From NCBI GenBank assembly GCA_023247935.1, contig JAHFFM010000061.1, forward strand, positions 1 through 9,958: 9,958 bases of DNA, read 5' to 3'. The stretch is from Candidatus Omnitrophota bacterium (lineage in GTDB: Bacteria > Omnitrophota > Gorgyraeia > 2-02-FULL-51-18). A program made the position numbers and the translations under genes. The notes under the pieces are model-generated. The model saw only the letters and a list, made by a program, of their open reading frames with translations. It did not search any database and was not told the DNA's origin. Position 1 is the first letter of the stretch; each line of letters begins with the position of its first letter. Positions 5,925 through 9,958 of the stretch are shown here, piece after piece.

Positions 5925-7460
5925 TCATATCTTGCCGGAAGCCCTGTCCAGAGAACGGTAATGGATGGATTCCGCGACATGCGCTGTCTCTATCCCATGC
6001 TTTCCTTCCAAATCCGCAATCGTGCGAGCCACCTTCAAGCATTTGTGATAAGCACGAGCGGAAAAACCAAGTTCTTGAATAGCCATCTTAAGTAAAGTAT
6101 TCGCCTCCGCGGGCACTTGGCAGAAAATATCCAAATCCCTGACGCCCAATTCCGCGTTGCACCCTATTCCTCTATCGCGATACCGGCTTCTCTGAACTTT
6201 CCTGGCGCTTTCCACCCGTTGTCTGATTTTTTCAGAAGGTTCGGAGCTGCGATTTTTATCCAAAATCTCCACCGCCTTTAATCGCGGCACATCCAGCTGA
6301 ATATCAATCCGGTCCAAAAGCGGCCCGGAAACTTTAGAAAGATAATTTTTGATTTGAATGGATGTGCAAGTGCATTCTTTTTTAGGATCCGTGAAATACC
6401 CGCACGGACAAGGGTTCATGGCGGCCACCAGCATAAACCTGGCTGGTAATGTGATGGTGCAGGCCGCGCGCGAAATAGTCACACGCCCTTCTTCCAACGG
6501 CTGTCTCATCACCTCTAGAACATTTCGTCTGAATTCAGCCAATTCATCTAAAAACAAAACTCCCTGATGAGACAAACTCACTTCGCCGGGCTTAGGATGT
6601 GAACCGCCGCCGACCATAGCCACAGATGAAATCGTATGGTGAGGATCTCGAAAAGGTCTTTCCGTCAAAAGAGCGCCCCGCTTGGACAAAAGTCCGGAAA
6701 CGCTGTGGATTTTGGTGGTTTCGATGGATTCTTCAGGCGTCATCGCCGATAAAATACTTGGAAGTCGTTTAGCCAGCATGGTTTTACCCGAACCGGGTGG
6801 CCCCATCATCAGAACGTTATGACCTCCGGCGGCGGCTATCTCGAGACCTCGCTTTGTCTGCCATTGACCTTGAATATCGCTGAAATCAAGAAAATAATTT
6901 TGAGATTTAGCTTTTTCGGAATCAACCGATTTTTCCGGTTTAAGAATTTTCTCTCCTTTTAAATGAAAAATAAGATCCATCAGGCATTTCAGCCCAAACA
7001 CCTTGACCTCGTCCACACAAAGCGCTTCTTTGGTATTTTGAAAAGATACATACAATTCTTTTGGTCCTTCGACCGCCAGATGGGACGCGCAGGACAAAAT
7101 CCCCGGAATAGGTCTCACCCGCCCATCCAACGACAATTCTCCGCAAAAGACTTTTCCTTCCACGGATTCCCGTGAAATACTTTCATTGGCGACAAGAATG
7201 CCGATGGCAATGGCCAAATCAAAACCGGAGCCTTCTTTTTTCATATTAGCTGGCGCCAAATTCACGGTGATTTTTTTGGATGGAAAGGAAATGCCGCTAT
7301 TTTTTAACGCGGCTTTTACCCGATCCAAGCTCTCACGACAGGCGGTGTCCGGAAGTCCGACAATGCTAAAAGCTGGCAAACCATTGGCAATATCCACTTC
7401 CACTTCGACGGCGAAAGCATCAATTCCAAACACGGTGCTGGATAAAACCTTCGCTAGCAT
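5925..7460 (-). CDS. comM: YifB/ComM family Mg-chelatase-like AAA+ ATPase
   Basis: This is a 511-residue protein of normal family length. Residues about 1-170 are the ChlI/Lon-protease-like N-terminal domain (SIVGLPDTACRES, VNLAPAN). Residues about 190-400 are the AAA+ module, with Walker A GPPGSGKT (220-227), Walker B VLFLDE (301-306) and a conserved arginine in LLDRID (R384). Residues about 405-505 are the Mg-chelatase-type C-terminal lid (LGFSARAYHKCLKVARTIAD). The Cys cluster MNPCPCGY...CTCT (C351, C353, C363, C365) is typical of the family and may bind zinc. In competent bacteria ComM is a hexameric helicase that extends branch migration during integration of transformed DNA. In other bacteria the role is unclear. 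The ATG overlaps the yraN stop by 7 nt (GGATGCTAG), so the two are translationally coupled. Confidence 0.95.
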   Translation of the reverse strand: MLAKVLSSTVFGIDAFAVEVEVDIANGLPAFSIVGLPDTACRESLDRVKAALKNSGISFPSKKITVNLAPANMKKEGSGFDLAIAIGILVANESISRESVEGKVFCGELSLDGRVRPIPGILSCASHLAVEGPKELYVSFQNTKEALCVDEVKVFGLKCLMDLIFHLKGEKILKPEKSVDSEKAKSQNYFLDFSDIQGQWQTKRGLEIAAAGGHNVLMMGPPGSGKTMLAKRLPSILSAMTPEESIETTKIHSVSGLLSKRGALLTERPFRDPHHTISSVAMVGGGSHPKPGEVSLSHQGVLFLDELAEFRRNVLEVMRQPLEEGRVTISRAACTITLPARFMLVAAMNPCPCGYFTDPKKECTCTSIQIKNYLSKVSGPLLDRIDIQLDVPRLKAVEILDKNRSSEPSEKIRQRVESARKVQRSRYRDRGIGCNAELGVRDLDIFCQVPAEANTLLKMAIQELGFSARAYHKCLKVARTIADLEGKHGIETAHVAESIHYRSLDRASGKI

Positions 7461-7828
7461 CCATCTTCTCCAAAAGCGTCGCTCAACACTTCAATTACAG
7501 GCTCGCTATTCAAAGGAAACAGGATACAAACCACGTCAAAGCGGCAGGCAATATCCGGAATGCCATAACGTTTCAAATAATATTTGGCAACACGGATAAT
7601 TTGCCTGCGCTTCTCGCGAGTCACAGCTTCCCCAGGTGAACCCATAGCATCTGACCGGCGGGTTTTCACCTCTATAAAAACCAAAGAACCCTTTTCTTTG
7701 GCAATGAGATCGATTTCTCCGAGCGCGCATTCATAATTGCGAATCAGGACTTTGTATCCCCTATTTTTAAGCTCATGAAATGCGAGCTCTTCACCAATAG
7801 CGCCGAGCATCTGAGAAGCTGTTTCCAT
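7454..7828 (-). CDS. yraN: YraN/UPF0102 family PD-(D/E)XK nuclease-like protein
   Basis: This is a 124-residue cytoplasmic protein of normal family length. The restriction-endonuclease-like core is visible: G-E-x-x-A near the N-terminus (GEELA, 12-16), RNYECALGEIDLIAKEKG with D40, and LVFIEVKTR with E53 and K55. These match the PD-(D/E)XK metal-binding residues, so the catalytic set appears intact. The biochemical role of the family is not settled. Its regular neighbours are DNA and ribosome-maintenance genes, here comM directly downstream with a 7-nt overlap, which suggests joint action on DNA. It starts 3 nt after the spoVG stop, with GGAGTGAG about 11 nt upstream inside the end of spoVG. 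Confidence 0.93.
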   Translation of the reverse strand: METASQMLGAIGEELAFHELKNRGYKVLIRNYECALGEIDLIAKEKGSLVFIEVKTRRSDAMGSPGEAVTREKRRQIIRVAKYYLKRYGIPDIACRFDVVCILFPLNSEPVIEVLSDAFGEDGC

Positions 7829-7831
7829 GAC

Positions 7832-8107
7832 TTAAGAACTCACTCCATCCGTTTCAAGCTGATAAGAGCTCAACACCTTGCTCTCAATCAACTCTTTTAA
7901 ATCATCTTCAGGCTCAAGCACGTCAAACCAGCGGCCATCTTTGGAGACTTTTCTAGGCATGGAAACAAAAACACCTTTCCTCCCTTTAACCACCGAAAAA
8001 CCCTTAATTAAAAGACAACCGCCCACTCTCACATCCGCAAAGGCCTTTAAATTGCCATCGCCGGTGATTTTTCGAATATCCATCACTTCCACTTCTATTG
8101 TTTTCAT
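7832..8107 (-). CDS. spoVG: SpoVG family nucleic-acid-binding regulator
   Basis: This is a 91-residue protein with the SpoVG core: VMDIRKITGDGNLKAFADV at residues 8-26, then a CLLIKGFSVVKGRKG segment (31-45) and VFVSMPRKVSKDG (46-58). A variable charged C-terminal helix follows, EPEDDLKELIESKV. SpoVG binds DNA and RNA and acts as a global regulator in Firmicutes and spirochaetes. It is not limited to spore formers, so it is no sign of sporulation here. The ATG at 8107 has GAGGAG 8 nt upstream. It heads the tight spoVG-yraN-comM cluster, downstream of a 170-bp AT-rich gap. Confidence 0.93.
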   Translation of the reverse strand: MKTIEVEVMDIRKITGDGNLKAFADVRVGGCLLIKGFSVVKGRKGVFVSMPRKVSKDGRWFDVLEPEDDLKELIESKVLSSYQLETDGVSS

Positions 8108-8227
8108 CCCTTTTTCTCCTCTATGTAAATTGCTTTCACACTAATAGACGGAAAAGGGCGTTTTTTTCGTTCAAAAAAAATTTAGATTTTTTTATCGTTT
8201 AACAAAATGGGGAAAAACAAGGTGGCG
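8108..8227 (-). promoter_or_regulatory. AT-rich leader upstream of spoVG (probable promoter region, boxes not resolved)
   Basis: On the minus strand this stretch has long A and T runs, a TTGAAC at about 8175 and a TATTAG closer to the gene, but their spacing (22 bp) does not make a good sigma70 promoter. A change of transcription unit is likely here, given the 170-bp gap and the inverted repeat upstream. The only clear signal is the GAGGAG ribosome-binding site of spoVG. Confidence 0.3.
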
Positions 8228-8251
8228 TGGACGCAAATCGTCCATGGACGA
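8228..8251 (-). repeat. Three-part inverted repeat, possible terminator or attenuator
   Basis: The hexamer TGGACG occurs at 8228-8233 and 8245-8250, and its complement CGTCCA at 8239-8244. In the mRNA this allows either a 6-bp hairpin with a 5-nt loop (8228-8244) or pairing within the 14-bp perfect palindrome 8238-8251 (TCGTCCATGGACGA). A T5 run follows the hairpin about 8 nt later in the minus-strand direction. It lies about 27 bp after the FecR gene stop. The distance to the T-run makes a canonical intrinsic terminator doubtful. Confidence 0.4.
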
Positions 8252-8277
8252 CTAGAATTAAAAGAATTATTTCTTAA

Positions 8278-9162
8278 TTACTTGGAGTTTTCGTCCCGAG
8301 GCGGAGCTGGAGCTTTTGAGTCCTCACTCGAAGATTCTTCGGGCGCTTGCGGCGGAGCCATCGCATTTTGTCCGCCAAAAGTGCGGCGGCGATTGTCCGT
8401 AACGCGGCTCAGTTCTGAGTCGTTTTTGGCAACTGTTGGATGGATTTCATTTTTTTTCTTTTCTTTGGCGACATATTTTTCGATTTCATCCACGCTTTGA
8501 ATATTGCCGGTGCGGCCTTGCGTTTGCGCTTCCTGGATATTTTCTTGGATGGCGGAAGTGGTTTTTTGAGTGACCACCTTTTCTTCGTCGGTCATTTTGA
8601 CAGGCTCTGCGGGCTTATCGCCGGCTTTCGCAATATCCGTCTTCGTCGCTTCTTTCAAAATAACTTCCGTCTCTTTATTCGCGGAACCATCTTCTTTTAG
8701 CCCGTAAACATAAACCACTGAGGACGATGCGTTAAAGAATTCCGTTTTTCCTTTTAAATAAGATGCTTTGTATTCGGTCCCGCGAACCGTGGCCACCGCA
8801 GTCGGCGTCTTGAGCTCAAATTCTGAATCTTTTGGTAATTTTTTCAGCTTTGAAAAAATAGAGCCGTTTTGCATGGACAGTTTTGTCGGCGCCACGGAAA
8901 CAATTTTTATTCGTGTGTTTGCTTCCAACCGCGTGACATTTTGCCAATCTTTGTCATAGGCCAAATCCACGTAACTGTCGTCTCCCACCGTAACTTCTTC
9001 TCCCGCTTTGAGCAAATCGCCCTGCTTCAAATTGCGATCCGCTGAATCCGCGCCAGCTGCGATCGCCAAACCTTTGATATTCAGCACTTCGCACCGGAAT
9101 TCCGCCGCGTAAACCGAGGAGGAGAAAAGAAGAAAAGCGAAAACAGGCCAGTTTTTTTTCAT
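8278..9162 (-). CDS. Exported FecR-domain protein
   Basis: This is a 294-residue protein with a signal peptide (MKKNWPVFAFLLFSSSVYA, cleavage near residue 19). Residues about 40-135 form a FecR-type domain. They start with the pattern LKQGDLLKAGEEVTVGDDSY and end with the hallmark TPTAVATVRGTEY (119-131). From about 165 to the end the sequence is charged, helical and then disordered, ending in a Pro/Ser/Glu-rich tail (PPQAPEESSSEDSKAPAPP). It has no transmembrane helix after the signal, and no sigma factor or TonB receptor gene is adjacent. This differs from classical FecR anti-sigma regulators. Standalone exported FecR proteins of this kind are usually thought to be envelope proteins of unknown role. 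The start at 9162 has AAAGGCGGA upstream, and only 19 nt separate it from the TPR gene. Confidence 0.85.
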   Translation of the reverse strand: MKKNWPVFAFLLFSSSVYAAEFRCEVLNIKGLAIAAGADSADRNLKQGDLLKAGEEVTVGDDSYVDLAYDKDWQNVTRLEANTRIKIVSVAPTKLSMQNGSIFSKLKKLPKDSEFELKTPTAVATVRGTEYKASYLKGKTEFFNASSSVVYVYGLKEDGSANKETEVILKEATKTDIAKAGDKPAEPVKMTDEEKVVTQKTTSAIQENIQEAQTQGRTGNIQSVDEIEKYVAKEKKKNEIHPTVAKNDSELSRVTDNRRRTFGGQNAMAPPQAPEESSSEDSKAPAPPRDENSK

Positions 9163-9181
9163 TTGTCCGCCTTTATTTTAA

Positions 9182-9949
9182 TTAATTTTTTGCCGCTGAG
9201 CTTTTTTCGGCTTTAAATTGCTTAGCCTGCGCGATCACCGGTTCCGCCTGGTCTTTATAAGCTGAATTCAGACTGACCGCTTTTTCAAAATCAGAAATTG
9301 TCCGGTCATAATCCTGCAATTTCCAGTAAGCGGCCGCGCGATTAAAATAAGCTTCCGCGTTATTCGCCTGAATTTCAATGACCTTACTGTTATCATCAAT
9401 AGAACCCTGAATATCCCCTTTTTGGGCACGCGCCAAAGCACGGTTGTAATAGGCCTGAACGTAGTTCGGGTCATACTGAATCGCCTGAGAATTATCCGCG
9501 ATTGAACCGTCCAAATCTCCTTTCTGACCGCGTGCGATGCCGCGATTGTAATAAGCGCGGGCGTTCTTGGGATCCAGTTCAATAATTTTGGTATTATCCG
9601 CAATAGAACCGTCCAAGTCCCCTTTTTCTTCCCGGGCGATACCGCGGTTATAATAAGCCTGCGTGTATTTCGGATCCAGCTCAATCGCCTTATCGTAATC
9701 GGCGAGTTCTCCACCCAAATCACCTTTTTCACGCTTGGCTAATCCACGATTGTAATAGGCCATGGCAAAATTTGGATCCATCTCAATCGACTTGGCATAA
9801 CTGGCAATTGCGCCGTCCAAATCGCCCTGTTTATACAACACATAACCGTGATTGTTTTCCGCAATCGCGTCGTCATTTGCAAAAACACAACCGGTTGAAA
9901 AAATTCCGAATAAAAACAGAAAAGAAAAATACTTTATTTGCAGTCGCAT
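9182..9949 (-). CDS. Exported TPR repeat protein (possible lipoprotein)
   Basis: This is a 255-residue protein. An N-terminal hydrophobic segment ends in IFSTGC (C21), which could be an atypical lipobox (no Leu at -3) or part of an ordinary signal peptide cleaved at VFA-ND. Six tetratricopeptide repeats of 34 residues follow, at about 30-63, 64-97, 98-131, 132-165, 166-199 and 200-233. They have the consensus AYYNRGIA..KGDLDGSIAD....IELDPK. A Lys/Ala-rich tail closes the protein. TPR arrays bind peptides or scaffold complexes. The export signal puts this one in the periplasm or at the outer membrane. The start codon has AGGA 5 nt upstream, at the edge of the window, so its promoter is not visible. 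The FecR-domain gene follows at 19 nt and is most likely a partner in the same operon. Confidence 0.9.
   Translation of the reverse strand: MRLQIKYFSFLFLFGIFSTGCVFANDDAIAENNHGYVLYKQGDLDGAIASYAKSIEMDPNFAMAYYNRGLAKREKGDLGGELADYDKAIELDPKYTQAYYNRGIAREEKGDLDGSIADNTKIIELDPKNARAYYNRGIARGQKGDLDGSIADNSQAIQYDPNYVQAYYNRALARAQKGDIQGSIDDNSKVIEIQANNAEAYFNRAAAYWKLQDYDRTISDFEKAVSLNSAYKDQAEPVIAQAKQFKAEKSSAAKN
9251..9862 (-). repeat. Six tandem 102-bp repeats encoding TPR units
   Basis: The units are 9761-9862, 9659-9760, 9557-9658, 9455-9556, 9353-9454 and 9251-9352. The middle ones are highly similar at DNA level (recurrent GGCGATACCGCGG- or GACCGTCCAA-like blocks), the outer ones diverged. This fits expansion by unequal recombination or slippage, so copy number may vary between strains. 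Confidence 0.8.
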
Positions 9950-9958
9950 GGAGGTCCT

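Noticed and set aside
5911..5927. AT-rich inverted repeat TGATTAAAAATCA at the comM stop as terminator
   Set aside because: The stem is five weak base pairs with no T-run in the right place. A functional terminator is unlikely.
7186..7599. Plus-strand open frame of 137 codons across the yraN/comM junction
   Set aside because: It is antisense to two well-conserved genes, and no domain or ribosome-binding site is seen.
8175..8180. TTGAAC/TATTAG as the spoVG promoter
   Set aside because: The spacing of 22 bp is far from the 16-18 bp needed. Kept only as an unresolved promoter region.
8207..8700. Plus-strand open frames opposite the FecR gene (97 and 86 codons)
   Set aside because: They are Phe/Ser-rich shadows of a Lys/Glu-rich gene.

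Overview
All recognisable genes lie on the minus strand, so the window reads from right (9958) to left (1). It looks like chromosomal DNA of an uncultivated diderm bacterium. The best guess is Candidatus Omnitrophota (OP3) or a neighbour in the PVC group. The guess rests on a standalone FecR-domain protein, SpoVG beside YraN and ComM/YifB, and an odd propeller protein whose C-terminal half I recall from that phylum. This is an inference from recalled family resemblance, not from a search.

Right part (9949-5925): a TPR repeat protein and an exported FecR-domain protein form one transcription unit. After a 170-bp AT-rich gap with a three-part inverted repeat come spoVG, yraN and comM/yifB, packed with gaps of 3 nt or an overlap of 7 nt. 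SpoVG is a nucleic-acid-binding regulator, YraN a PD-(D/E)XK nuclease-like protein, and ComM a Mg-chelatase-type AAA+ ATPase (a helicase acting on DNA branches in naturally competent bacteria). Together they suggest a DNA-processing operon.

Middle (5907-4094): a good sigma70-type promoter (TTGACA, 17 bp, CATACT) precedes an exported 536-residue protein. Its N-terminal half is an Asp-box/YCF48-like beta-propeller and its C-terminal half resembles TolC-family outer membrane proteins. A 47-codon ORF with its own Shine-Dalgarno site follows 3 nt later.

Left part (4097-170): a complete A-type haem-copper oxidase operon coxB-coxA-coxC-coxD, followed by two small membrane proteins. The second of these carries a CxxC motif. 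The promoter is near-perfect (TTGACA, 17 bp, GATAAT). Its -35 box contains the stop codon of the 47-codon ORF, and its -10 box sits so close to the coxB ATG that the mRNA is probably leaderless. CuA, haem a, haem a3, CuB and the cross-linked Tyr are all intact, but the canonical K-channel lysine of subunit I is an isoleucine. Subunit II has no fused cytochrome c domain, and no assembly genes (cox10, cox11, sco) are in view. At the left edge, after a 16-bp perfect palindrome, lies the start of a YggS/PLPBP-family PLP-binding protein that runs out of the window.

I see no tRNA, rRNA, CRISPR array, insertion sequence, integrase or phage gene. Plus-strand ORFs all appear to be shadows of the minus-strand genes.
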